From Candidozyma auris (Eukaryota > Ascomycota > Pichiomycetes > Serinales > Metschnikowiaceae), in contig NC_072817.1 in the NCBI RefSeq assembly GCF_003013715.1, forward strand, positions 682,001-746,000: a stretch of 64,000 nt of DNA. Reading direction: 5' to 3'. Under the pieces are notes generated by a model. It saw nothing but the letters and a program-made list of their open reading frames with translations. It was not told the DNA's origin and made no database searches. Positions within the stretch are counted from its first letter, which is position 1. Each line of letters begins with the position of its first letter. The translations under genes were made by a program, and so were the position numbers. Below, piece by piece: positions 40,101 through 48,754 of this stretch.

Positions 40101-41546
40101 TTGCTTCTTTTCTTAGATGAGCCCACTTCGGGACTAGACTCCGAGACCGCCTGGTCTATTTGCAAACTAATTCGGAAACTTGCTGATCATGGTCAGGCCA
40201 TCTTGTGTACCATTCATCAACCATCTGCTATTTTGATGAAGGAGTTTGATCGCCTCTTATTTTTGCAGAAGGGCGGTCAAACTGTTTACTTCGGTGACTT
40301 GGGCCACAATTGCCAAACACTTATAGATTACTTTGAGAAGTATGGTGATGCCAAATGTCCCCCTGAAGCTAATCCTGCTGAATGGATGCTAGAGGTGATT
40401 GGAGCAGCTCCAGGCAGTCATGCCGACCAAGACTATCACCAAGTCTGGCTTCAGTCGAGTGAATATGCTGATGTTCAAAAGGAGCTTGACAATATGGAGA
40501 AAGAACTAGTGAAGATTCCCAAAGATGATGATCCAGATAGGCACAAGTCGTACGCAGCAGGGTACTTACTTCAGTACTTATTGGTGACAAAGAGAGTGTT
40601 TGAGCAGTGCTGGAGAACACCCTCGTATACTTTATCAAAAGCTGTCTTGGCCGTGTCCACTGCTTTATTTAACGGATTTGCTTTCTTCAAAGCAGACAAG
40701 ACTCTTCAAGGGCTACAAAACCAGATGTTCTCTGTTTTCATGTTTTTCCTCGTTTTCATCACACTATCGCATCAATACCTTCCCCATTTCGTCGCTCAAA
40801 GGTCGTTATATGAAGCCCGTGAAAGACCATCTAAGACATTCTCATGGTTTGCTTTCATTTGTGCCCAAATTACCGGTGAGATCCCTTGGAATATCATTTG
40901 TGGTACTGCAGCCTTTTTTTGCTGGTACTATCCAATTGGCCTTTATCACAATGCCTCAGAAACAAACACTGTCCATGAAAGAGGAGCCACTATGTGGTTC
41001 ACCATTGTTCTCTTCTACATTTACACCTCGTCAATGGCTCAGTTGTGTATCTCGTTCATTGAGTTAGCCGAAAATGCTGCAAACTTATCGATATTTTTAT
41101 TCACAGCCTGTTTGAACTTTTGCGGTGTTTTGGTTCCTAAAGACAAAATGCCAAAGTTTTGGCTTTTTATGTATCGGTTTAACCCATTCACCTATTTGGT
41201 ATCGGTCGTCCTATCAGTTGGACTTGCTCATTCCAGCGTCGAGTGTTCAGAATCTGAACTTCTTCACTTCCTTCCTCCGCAAGGAATGCTGTGTGAGCAA
41301 TATATGAAGCCCTACATGGCCAAAGCAGGTGGCTACTTGACAAAAGAACACAGTGTCAACGGTAGCTGTGTGTATTGTACTATGAAGGACACTGGGCCTT
41401 TCTTGAAGTCTATTAACGCAGATTACCATACTCGGTGGAGGGACATCGGAGTTTTCATTGCGTTCATAGTATTTGACCTCGTGTTGACTATTGGGTTCTA
41501 CTGGCTCTCCAGAATCCCTAAAGGCAGTCGCCAGAAAAAGAAGTGA
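37137..41546 (+). CDS. PDR-type ABC transporter (CDR family)
   Basis: 1469 residues in the full-size reverse layout NBD1-TMD1-NBD2-TMD2. NBD1 has the degenerate Walker A GRPGAGCS (164-171, Cys in place of Lys) with an intact signature VSGGERKR. NBD2 has a canonical Walker A GASGAGKTT (about 863) with a degenerate signature LNVEQRKR. This asymmetry marks fungal pleiotropic drug resistance pumps. Two six-helix domains and Cys-containing outer loops before the last helices are present. Closest in type to Candida CDR1/CDR2 and yeast Pdr5; which CDR paralogue, and whether it exports azoles or moves phospholipids, cannot be told. The C-terminus PKGSRQKKK is basic. Confidence 0.95.
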   Translation: MSSRSLSTYQGFTPAVETEIRDIAKEIHQLQEGTSSDTQNALYRFMSHESQVNGENPITSTDPRLDPNSDGFDLRFWVKNLRKLMDLDDDYFKPALLGVAYKDLGVYGHSTDSDYQATFANVIYKTAMQWIKGHNRKYRESIRFDILKPMEGLITPGELTVVLGRPGAGCSTFLKTLATQTHGVKVDEKSVILYDGFTPHDISHHFRGDVVYCAEVESHFPHMLVGDTLQFAAKLRTPKNRPAGISREDYSRHMADVAMATYGLSHTKYTKVGNDFVRGVSGGERKRVSIAEVYLSQASLQCWDNSTRGLDSATALEFIRALKTSATICNATPLVAIYQCSQDTYDLFDKVVLLYEGYQIFFGSTKDAKDYFVRMGWHCPQRQTTADFLTSLTNPSQREPQYGCEEKVPRTPKEFYDRWQKSPERAKLLNEIDEYLSSETINARAQRFAEHHHATQTSRTRAKSSYTVSFDMQVRYIMQRNWLRLKGDPSVTVSNVVCNIIVSIFIATIFKHLKFNTESFYSRTAVLFFAVLFNAFCSLLEVFSLYEARPVVEKHKKFALYRPAADALASIITELPPKIITSIGFNLILYFIVRLRQSAGHFFFYWLINFTCTLAMSHIFRSIGSATTSLQQAMTPASLLLFTLIVFTGFVIPPNSMHGWCRWINYIDPVAYAFESLITNEFHGREFPCASLVPRGGSYPQSGPNVVCGVVGAVPGKSTVNGDDYIGLSFEYYNTHKWRNWGILLAYTLFFLCVYITLVEYNKGAMQNGEILVFQHKALKQERKRRKDIETGEVERVKAEEKFYDAHDSEHSQSLGSNKLPVSNEILHWRRLRYEVKIKSEQRVILNNVDGWVKPGQVTALMGASGAGKTTLLNTLSERLTSGIITDGIRMVNGKALDSSFQRSIGYVQQQDLHLQTSTVREALKFSAYLRQPSSVSKREKDEYVEYIIQLLEMERYADAVVGVPGEGLNVEQRKRLTIGVELVAKPQLLLFLDEPTSGLDSETAWSICKLIRKLADHGQAILCTIHQPSAILMKEFDRLLFLQKGGQTVYFGDLGHNCQTLIDYFEKYGDAKCPPEANPAEWMLEVIGAAPGSHADQDYHQVWLQSSEYADVQKELDNMEKELVKIPKDDDPDRHKSYAAGYLLQYLLVTKRVFEQCWRTPSYTLSKAVLAVSTALFNGFAFFKADKTLQGLQNQMFSVFMFFLVFITLSHQYLPHFVAQRSLYEARERPSKTFSWFAFICAQITGEIPWNIICGTAAFFCWYYPIGLYHNASETNTVHERGATMWFTIVLFYIYTSSMAQLCISFIELAENAANLSIFLFTACLNFCGVLVPKDKMPKFWLFMYRFNPFTYLVSVVLSVGLAHSSVECSESELLHFLPPQGMLCEQYMKPYMAKAGGYLTKEHSVNGSCVYCTMKDTGPFLKSINADYHTRWRDIGVFIAFIVFDLVLTIGFYWLSRIPKGSRQKKK

Positions 41547-42309
41547 AGATTAAAAGTGCTAGACTCTACATCATATGAAACATACATATCTAATGCATTA
41601 ATATAGAACAACAAACACGACTAGATCTGAGTACCGAGGACATGGGTATTGTGAGACGGCTGAGATGAATTGACTGTGATGCTGTTTTCCCTCATGACAT
41701 CTAAGGATATCAAAATTAAAAGGCGCTTGAGAGATTTTGTAAAATACTGGAGGAAAATCTTTATTTCAATGCTCTCAAGTGAATCACTTGAGTTCAGCAA
41801 GATTGCCTTTCTAATTCCCAAGATTTGGACTTAGCATGGAGATACCTAATAAAACTCCAAGCAGATGCTGCAAGTCAAGAAAACCAAGGCCCGTCATGTC
41901 AGATCAGGAAGATACATAGGGTAAGTTTGAGTACAGTGGAAATCAGAATCGAGTCAGGTTGAATTGCGAAGAATTATAATTATCGTACATTCATGATACT
42001 ACTATCAATGCGTTATACCTCTGTGCGCTTTCATACTAGATCCACTTGCAGCCGCTTTATTACTCACAAGACAATTAGGACACTCCGATAATATCCACAC
42101 CACACCTCCACAAAAAAAAAGATTGACTAAAAAAAAAAAATCACTTAAACAGAAGGGAAACTCCAATTAATTAAGTAAATTTTCAAAATAAACCGATTTT
42201 TTCCTTCGAGTAACCTTTTCCTTCCACTCTTGCTCCCATTGCCTTGTGCACTCCAGCATCACCAACGAGCTACTACTGATAGATCAGCACCTACGTTCTT
42301 CTCCGGCTA
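41547..42309. other. Intergenic, HTM1 promoter
   Basis: 763 bp, AT-rich, with long A runs at 42112-42140. A weak, two-mismatch relative of the dispersed element is near 42048. No gene seen. Confidence 0.55.
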
Positions 42310-44760
42310 ATGCTTGCGTATCTACCGTTGCTCATACTCTCTGTGCCCATACAGCTCATAGTAGCACTACAATACCACGAGCATGCTGCGTTCACGCCAC
42401 AGCATCTCAGAGAGCTTAAAAATCACACTAAAGAGCTTTTTCACCATGCATGGAATTCGTATATGAAGCATGGCTTCCCTGCTGACGAGGTCAGACCAAT
42501 TACTTGCGAGCCATATGGTCCAGACTATGATGATCCCACGAATATGAGAAACGATGCAATGGCAAATGTGTCTCTGACCATGCTAGACAATCTAGATATG
42601 CTCTTTATTATGGAGGAGTGGGGGGAGCTAGAGAACGCGCTCAATTACTTGCAAGAGAATCATGCAACTTTGTTTGAACAAGATACAGTGGTCCAAGTGT
42701 TTGAGGCCCTGATCCGTTGGTTGGGAGGCCTCTTATCAACTCATTTGTTGCTCACTGATGTTCAGTGGCCCGATGAACCACGATACGCCGAGATCAGACG
42801 CATTTGTAAGAATTACGATGGCTTTTTGCTTATATTGGCGTATGATTTGGGCCTCAGGTTGATTCCAGCCTATCAGACAGATACGAATCTACCGTTTCCA
42901 AGGGTAAACCTCGCCAAAGGAGTAGACGCTGTGCCTGAGCATATGAACGAATTGACGTGCACTTCTGGCGCCACAACCCCGTATGTTGAGTTTGCCCTCC
43001 TTTCAAAACTAACAGGAGATATGCATTTCGAGAGGCTCACTGGTCTTTCATACTGGAAGATCTGGCACTCACGTTCTAGGCTAGGGCTACTATCGATGAC
43101 GATGAACCCACTGAAGTCGGAATGGGTTGATTCCATCGGAGGTGTGGGTGCTCTGGTAGACTCATTTTATGAATATGCCGTGAAAGGTGCCATCATTTTC
43201 AACAGTGACTCTTTATGGCTGATTTTCACTAAAGCATACTTGGCACTTCTTACTCATCTGGCACAAAGCATAGGCATCCATGACTCTACACTTTTTGCAA
43301 ACGTGAATACTGGAAGTGGTGAAGTAGTCTCCACGTGGATTGACTCTCTTGGGGCGTTTTGGTCGGGTGTTCAGGTCCTTGCTGGCAGACTCACGGATGC
43401 CATCCTGAGTCACTTGATTTACTTAAAGATGTGGGATTACTTTGACTCAGTTCCCGAGAGATGGTGTTTTGTGAGTCCTTCTATGCACTTGGACCCGCTT
43501 GAAGAGAAAATCGCTAATGCTATCAATCTTGAATGGTACCCATTGCGCCCTGAGTTCATTGAATCGACTTATTATTTATTCAGAGCAACGAAAGACCCGA
43601 TGTACTTGCAGATTGGCCTTCGGATCCTCTCAGTTTTTGAAACAAGGTTCAAGACAGCTTGCGGTTTGGCTGGATACCAGGACATCCGCACGGGCCAACT
43701 ACAGAACAGGATGGAATCATTTGTTATGGGCGAGCTGCTCAAATACCTATATTTACTATTTGACGAGGCAAATGAGATCTTCCTTCATCAGCCATTCATG
43801 TCCAAGAAGAACTGGGTGTTCTCCACGGAAGCACATCCCCTTTGGTATACTCCTGAATTTGGCAGGCAATCTGCTCAGGAATTCAAGGAAAACCTTCGTG
43901 TTCTCCGCCAGAAGTCCACTTCCTCCAGAACACCGTCTTACAAGCGTTCTTTCATTAGAACTTTATGGCTGAAATTCGTTATTTCCGATAGAAAAATGAT
44001 AGACACTTTGGCAGAGCCACCAATAGATAGAAACAACTCACTTATAGACTGGCAAAGACTTGGTATTACCCAAGTCAGGCCTGTGTTGGACTCATTCGAT
44101 ACGTGTGAGGTGAAACCAAGACAGCTCAAAACAAACAGGAATTCATTTTTGCAATCGGGCTACTACACATGGAAAAATCTATTTCTTCCCGATGCAAAGT
44201 ACCCAACAACGCTTATTAGACCGAAGCACTTGCAAAAACATTCAAAGATCTTACCAAACCACTACGTCGAGCTCACTCCAGCATTTTACCACACATTCAC
44301 AGCATTTGCACCCGAAGATAAACTTCGGCTCCATCTTCAGTGTGCACGAGAGGCCACCACTACAGAGTCAGATTGCGTCTTCAGTGAAGTTCAGAAGCCA
44401 GAGCAGCACGAGATGTACATAGTTACACAAGCGGAGCAGAATTCGAGATTTGCAGTCAACGATGTGGTGATCCCGACACTCACCGGACGATTTAAGTTGG
44501 AGGTGCTCAAGATCGGAGACATTGACTCGACTAACACGCTCATCACTAAGGATTACATTCGCAAAGCACGTCCCAACACCTGGGTTTCAAGAACGTCTGA
44601 AGTCTTGAGAGTGACTCGAGCCAACGGAGTGAAGGTGGGGAGATACCGGACGGTTTGGACTACCAAAGAAAGCGTTCAAGACAAAACAATGTTCAAAGTG
44701 TCCAAGGACGGGCGGATCTTCGTTCAAGGCCGGTACGTGGAGAACTTTAGGGTTATCTAA
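42310..44760 (+). CDS. MNL1: ER alpha-1,2-mannosidase-like Htm1/Mnl1 (EDEM family, GH47)
   Basis: 816 residues, near the yeast Htm1 length. A signal peptide (residues 1-19) leads into the GH47 domain (about 35-500). Residues expected for catalysis are kept: the Glu in VFEALIRWLGG, the Asp in GALVDSFYEY, and the Glu pair in RPEFIEST; the calcium-binding Thr sits in FSTEAHPLW. The C-terminal 300 residues are the poorly conserved Htm1 tail that contacts protein disulfide isomerase. In the ER lumen Htm1 trims misfolded glycoproteins to expose the alpha-1,6-mannose degradation signal read by Yos9. There is no HDEL, as in yeast Htm1. Confidence 0.92.
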   Translation: MLAYLPLLILSVPIQLIVALQYHEHAAFTPQHLRELKNHTKELFHHAWNSYMKHGFPADEVRPITCEPYGPDYDDPTNMRNDAMANVSLTMLDNLDMLFIMEEWGELENALNYLQENHATLFEQDTVVQVFEALIRWLGGLLSTHLLLTDVQWPDEPRYAEIRRICKNYDGFLLILAYDLGLRLIPAYQTDTNLPFPRVNLAKGVDAVPEHMNELTCTSGATTPYVEFALLSKLTGDMHFERLTGLSYWKIWHSRSRLGLLSMTMNPLKSEWVDSIGGVGALVDSFYEYAVKGAIIFNSDSLWLIFTKAYLALLTHLAQSIGIHDSTLFANVNTGSGEVVSTWIDSLGAFWSGVQVLAGRLTDAILSHLIYLKMWDYFDSVPERWCFVSPSMHLDPLEEKIANAINLEWYPLRPEFIESTYYLFRATKDPMYLQIGLRILSVFETRFKTACGLAGYQDIRTGQLQNRMESFVMGELLKYLYLLFDEANEIFLHQPFMSKKNWVFSTEAHPLWYTPEFGRQSAQEFKENLRVLRQKSTSSRTPSYKRSFIRTLWLKFVISDRKMIDTLAEPPIDRNNSLIDWQRLGITQVRPVLDSFDTCEVKPRQLKTNRNSFLQSGYYTWKNLFLPDAKYPTTLIRPKHLQKHSKILPNHYVELTPAFYHTFTAFAPEDKLRLHLQCAREATTTESDCVFSEVQKPEQHEMYIVTQAEQNSRFAVNDVVIPTLTGRFKLEVLKIGDIDSTNTLITKDYIRKARPNTWVSRTSEVLRVTRANGVKVGRYRTVWTTKESVQDKTMFKVSKDGRIFVQGRYVENFRVI

Positions 44761-44773
44761 GGTGTCTCATGAA

Positions 44774-44783
44774 TGGCTGCAAG
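44774..44783 (-). promoter_or_regulatory. Dispersed element, one mismatch
   Basis: The minus strand reads CTTGCAGCCA followed by TT, 14 bp after the HTM1 stop. Confidence 0.35.
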
Positions 44784-45097
44784 ATGGCAGATGTTTGATG
44801 GAATAAGTGCACCACCCCCCCCTCCCCGAAAATCAACCCTAATTAATGGAGCTAGTTGCTTAGTTTTTCTTTTATTTTCATATTTCGAAGATGGTATCAG
44901 ATTTCGGTACGTCCTGTTCAGCGTTGAAATTACCGTCCTTCATCGTCACAACTTCGTAAGTCAGGAGACGTCGAGACAATTTATACGAAGGTGGCAATTC
45001 CACAAGCGTCGCTGCCTCTCTAATCTTTCACAGACAAGTTTACCACGTTCTCATACTGCGAGTCCTTCAAATCTCCCAATTTCATCATCATTAGTAA

Positions 45098-45107
45098 TTT
45101 GCAACCA
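45098..45107 (+). promoter_or_regulatory. Dispersed element TTTGCAACCA
   Basis: Exact core in AATTTGCAACCATTGAC, about 315 bp upstream of the aminotransferase. Confidence 0.5.
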
Positions 45108-45159
45108 TTGACATTGACTGTTCGTTCTGACTGCATTTCGGCTGTTCGCGGCACAGTTC

Positions 45160-45185
45160 TGACTCAACCCACCGGCCGCTACCGG
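45160..45185. promoter_or_regulatory. Gcn4-type and Leu3-like sites
   Basis: TGACTCA (45160-45166) is a perfect Gcn4 palindromic half-site pair. Ten bases on, CCGCTACCGG (45176-45185) has the CCG-N4-CGG spacing of Leu3, one base off its usual CCGGNNCCGG. Both factors are known activators of branched-chain amino acid genes in yeasts. About 240-260 bp upstream of the ATG. Confidence 0.6.
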
Positions 45186-45420
45186 CGGGGAGCCCAAGAT
45201 ATAAAGGAACCATTCCACCACAAAAAATCATTTCTCACTGCACAATCTAAGGTATGTAAAAAATCAGACGATATAAAGGAATCGAAACGACAATGATTCA
45301 GGGATGGTGGGAGATTGGTGAAGCGATAGCAAGATGAGTGGATTGTGTCTCTTTTTTATTTGATAGCGCCTTCAATTTTTTTTTTTTTTTGTCCACCGCA
45401 AAATTCATCTTTCAACCACC

Positions 45421-46641
45421 ATGAGCCTATCCACCAAATTGGCTCGCTTCACACTTTCCCCTTTTAGATTTTCCAAAACTAATATTTATAGACCTAGATT
45501 TTTTTCCACGCAACCAATAAGTATGACGCAGGCACCCTTGGACGCTTCGAAGTTGAAAATCACGAAAACAACTTCGCCAAAGGAGAAACTTCCAAACGAT
45601 AAGTTGGTGTTTGGCCTGACTTTCACAGACCACATTTTGGAGATTGAGTGGACGAAAGAGAACGGATGGGCCGCTCCTGAAATCAACCCTTACCACAACT
45701 TTTCATTTGACCCATCGACAATCGTTTTCCACTATGGGTTCGAAGCTTTTGAGGGTTTGAAGGCATACAGGGACGAGAACAACAAAATCAGAATGTTCAG
45801 ACCCGACATGAACATGAAGAGACTCAACAAGAGTGCAGAAAGAATTGTGTTGCCCACATTCGACGGGGAGGAGTTCGTCAAGTTGATCAGCAAGTTTGTA
45901 GAGTTGGATCAGGACTTCGTGCCCAAGGGTAAAGGCTACTCATTGTACTTAAGACCTACAATTATTGGTACCACGGCCACTTTGGGTGTTGCTGTGCCCG
46001 ACAGAGCTCTCTTGTACGTGATCGCTTCTCCTGTGGGTCCTTACTACTCCACAGGCTTCAAGGCTGTCTCGTTGGAGGCCACTGATTACGCTGTGAGAGC
46101 TTGGCCAGGTGGTGTTGGTGACAAGAAATTGGGTGCGAACTATGCTCCATGCGTGAAGCCTCAATTGGAAGCTGCCAAGAAGGGTTACCAGCAGAACTTA
46201 TGGTTGTTCGGCGAAGAGGGCTTCATCACCGAGGTCGGTACAATGAACGTGTTCTTTGTGTTCAAGGACCCATCCACTGGTAAGAATGAATTGGTGACTG
46301 CCCCATTGGACGGTACCATCTTGGAAGGTGTCACGAGAGACTCTGTGTTGGCATTGGCAAGAACCAGATTGCCTCAGGACAAGTGGTCAGTGTCTGAGAG
46401 AAAATTCACTATTCAGGAGGTGAAGGACAGAGCTGCTAAAGGTGAGTTGGTGGAAGCCTTCGGCTCTGGTACCGCCGCTGTGGTGTCTCCAATCAAGAAC
46501 ATTGGTTGGAGAGGCGAAGACATCAACGTGCCATTGGCTGCTGGTGAAGCCGGTGAGTTGACCGTCCAAGTGGCTGAGTGGCTCAGAAAGATTCAATACG
46601 GCGAAGAGGAATATGACAACTGGTCGAGAGTTGTTTGCTAA
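45421..46641 (+). CDS. BAT1: Branched-chain amino acid aminotransferase
   Basis: 406 residues of fold type IV PLP enzyme. The Schiff-base lysine should be Lys236 in GGVGDKKLGANYAP; FHYGFEAFEGLKAYR, GTMNVFFVF and LDGTILEGVTRDS are all standard BCAT motifs. It interconverts Leu, Ile and Val with their keto acids using glutamate. The first 30 residues are basic and hydroxylated, a mitochondrial signal, so the long form is Bat1-like. A second ATG at 45523 (Met35, MTQAPLDASKLKITK) would give a cytosolic Bat2-like form, so one gene may serve both places. No second copy lies in this window. Confidence 0.95.
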   Translation: MSLSTKLARFTLSPFRFSKTNIYRPRFFSTQPISMTQAPLDASKLKITKTTSPKEKLPNDKLVFGLTFTDHILEIEWTKENGWAAPEINPYHNFSFDPSTIVFHYGFEAFEGLKAYRDENNKIRMFRPDMNMKRLNKSAERIVLPTFDGEEFVKLISKFVELDQDFVPKGKGYSLYLRPTIIGTTATLGVAVPDRALLYVIASPVGPYYSTGFKAVSLEATDYAVRAWPGGVGDKKLGANYAPCVKPQLEAAKKGYQQNLWLFGEEGFITEVGTMNVFFVFKDPSTGKNELVTAPLDGTILEGVTRDSVLALARTRLPQDKWSVSERKFTIQEVKDRAAKGELVEAFGSGTAAVVSPIKNIGWRGEDINVPLAAGEAGELTVQVAEWLRKIQYGEEEYDNWSRVVC

Positions 46642-46727
46642 GTGAAATATATGCATCGTGAATCCCCCGTATTTGCTCTTACTGCTATGTATCTAGTCAC
46701 GTCTTTATATAAACCAAGACATGGGCT

Positions 46728-47732
46728 CTAATGCGGACGTTCTATCTCTAATTTTTGGATCTCTTGTAGGATGTAGTCTCTCTCTTCGATCAGAGAGGGC
46801 GACGATGCGCTGCAGTCGAAATTTTTGAAGAAATGCTGAAAGTTGTCTTTATTTTTAGCAAGAATATCGATGATCTTCGGCGATTTCTTTGGCTTGGCCA
46901 CGAAGAATTTGAATATGTGGAACCCTTCCATCTGAACGTTCTTCAGGTTATCGCTTAGGAGCATCATGACGATTTTGAGAGACTTGGCGTCGTCAAAATA
47001 AGTCATCAAAAACTGCATGTTCAGCTTCAGCTGTACCAACTCCCGTAGCAACTTAACGCTTTGTCTCTTCACCACATAATTGTCAGATCTTATGAGCTCG
47101 TTCATGTGCTCGATAAACATAACAGAATTGGCACTAAGGAACTCTCCTACAAGCTTCTTGTGGACTGTGAGCAAAGAATTGAGCGTGATGAACACGTCTG
47201 TGGCCACCTCAAAGAGAGGCAGTTGGACGTACTTGAAAAAGCGCCAGAACAGTGTGTGGTAAAGCACAAAGCGGTTAATTGGCTCAAACTTTACACAATC
47301 TCGCAAGATCTGCCCACACACTAGCGCAACGTCAGGAAACTCTGGGCCCTTCATGAGTTTCACCAAAATGTCGTTATGGTGAAGCAAGTACCCGACTGTC
47401 GGGCTGTCGTTGGCGATCTGCCGTCGCAAGAGCGCCAGAAATAATATGAACACATCCTTGCGCAGATCAAAGTCGAGTTTGCGCAAGTTATTGACTAAAT
47501 GAGAAAGCAAATTCGTAGCATGAACTTCCTGAGCCAACGCTGAGATCTGATCAGGCTGCGGGTCCAGTTCCTCGTCTCCATGAAGAATCACCTTGATCTG
47601 TTTCAAGTAGCGCAGGGAGTCGTCCTGGTACTTCTTCAGATCGGCAGAGAAATCCCATTTACAAATAAGCTCATTGAGCGCCCGCACAAGATCTGCCGGT
47701 GTCTTTGGATTTCGTTTGAGAAGGAAGGCCAT
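46728..47732 (-). CDS. HYM1: Mo25-family scaffold Hym1
   Basis: 334 residues, all-helical Mo25/CAB39 fold of HEAT-like repeats. Diagnostic pieces are FLLKRNPKTPADLVRALN at the start, LVCGQILRDCVKFEPI (about 144-159) and FHIFKFFVAKPKKSP (about 275-289). Hym1 is the scaffold of the RAM network that helps the Ste20-like kinase Kic1 activate Cbk1 in cell separation and polarised growth. It converges on the aminotransferase gene (86 bp between stops). Confidence 0.95.
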   Translation of the reverse strand: MAFLLKRNPKTPADLVRALNELICKWDFSADLKKYQDDSLRYLKQIKVILHGDEELDPQPDQISALAQEVHATNLLSHLVNNLRKLDFDLRKDVFILFLALLRRQIANDSPTVGYLLHHNDILVKLMKGPEFPDVALVCGQILRDCVKFEPINRFVLYHTLFWRFFKYVQLPLFEVATDVFITLNSLLTVHKKLVGEFLSANSVMFIEHMNELIRSDNYVVKRQSVKLLRELVQLKLNMQFLMTYFDDAKSLKIVMMLLSDNLKNVQMEGFHIFKFFVAKPKKSPKIIDILAKNKDNFQHFFKNFDCSASSPSLIEERDYILQEIQKLEIERPH

Positions 47733-48754
47733 CCAGATAGAATGGAAGGGGTAGAATGGAAGGGGTAGTTTGTGGTTTGTGGAGATGAGAGTAGATAATC
47801 GCGAAGGCAGGATAACAGGAAAGTATGGGGAGGACAGAAATGAGGAATGGGAACAAGATGACGAAAAAATTACGAAAGGAGGGGATTTCTAATGTCGAAA
47901 CAACGAAACGAAATTTCTATCTGGGAATTTTTAATCTCATACGATCATTGGCTATGATTGTGGTTAACGGTGGACTTGCTGAACGGCTACGCTGCGAAAT
48001 AGTCCCATTCTGTTAATAGTGCTGCTTTTAGTACGGCTGATATCTCATGAAGCGAAAAGGTAAGGCAAAGATGAAAGCCGCAGGTCCTGTGATTCTCTTT
48101 GTTCTCTCAATGTTTCCCATCAACAATCCAACTACTGAATCACGCTTGATATCTTTAACAACAATCATGTGCCCCACCCCCACAGATAAAGTTTACTAGA
48201 TGTACATTCCAGATTTGTGCTTTTACCGAAGCCTTTGCCAACACCGTCAAAAACCGTTATCTTCTCACTGTTGCCGTTGTAGTTTCACTCGACCTGTACT
48301 TTCACATAAAGACCCTATTCAGTTGGAGTGAGGCCAAAATCTGTTTCTAATTGGACACTCTGAATACAACGCCGGAGGACGTTTGGGATCCCAACTGTAA
48401 AGTACTCGTGCTCTAACAAACAATCTCAATATGTACACGAGGAAACACAGCAGATTCAGATAGCAAAAGTTATGATCTTTCACGTCCCTTTGCCGGCCTG
48501 CTCAGGCTTTTCGCAGCCATTGTCATCGACAACGCCATTGCAGCCCTGAAAAACCGATTTATTAAATTCAGCAAGAACAGTAAAAATCACCTTTTTTCAT
48601 CAAGAGTATATCAGAATCACCATGAGAAAATTAACATCTACCACCTCCAACTATTCATCACACTACCCTTCACTATGCAACTATCAGCGCGCATACACTA
48701 TCTTCATCAAGATCACCTACCAGTGGAACTGGACCCTTCAGAAGCACCCCTCCC
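47733..48754. other. Intergenic, HYM1/VPS36 divergent promoters
   Basis: About 1 kb with no gene. It has one dispersed element at 48510 and a near-perfect GTAGAATGGAAGGG(G) duplication just before HYM1 (about 47740-47770). Confidence 0.55.
48510..48519 (+). promoter_or_regulatory. Dispersed element TTCGCAGCCA
   Basis: Exact core in GCTTTTCGCAGCCATTG, about 235 bp upstream of VPS36. Confidence 0.5.

Larger units (their letters stand above)
44761..45420. other. Intergenic, aminotransferase promoter
   Basis: 660 bp with a Gcn4-type site, a Leu3-like site, two copies of GATATAAAGGAA (45198-45209, 45270-45281) containing TATA-like sequence, and two dispersed elements (44774 one mismatch, 45098 exact). 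A lone GTATGT at 45252 lacks a matching branch site. Confidence 0.6.

Noticed and set aside
45252..45257. GTATGT in the aminotransferase leader as a 5' UTR intron donor
   Set aside because: No ACTAAC-type branch site before the ATG; recorded only as a possibility.
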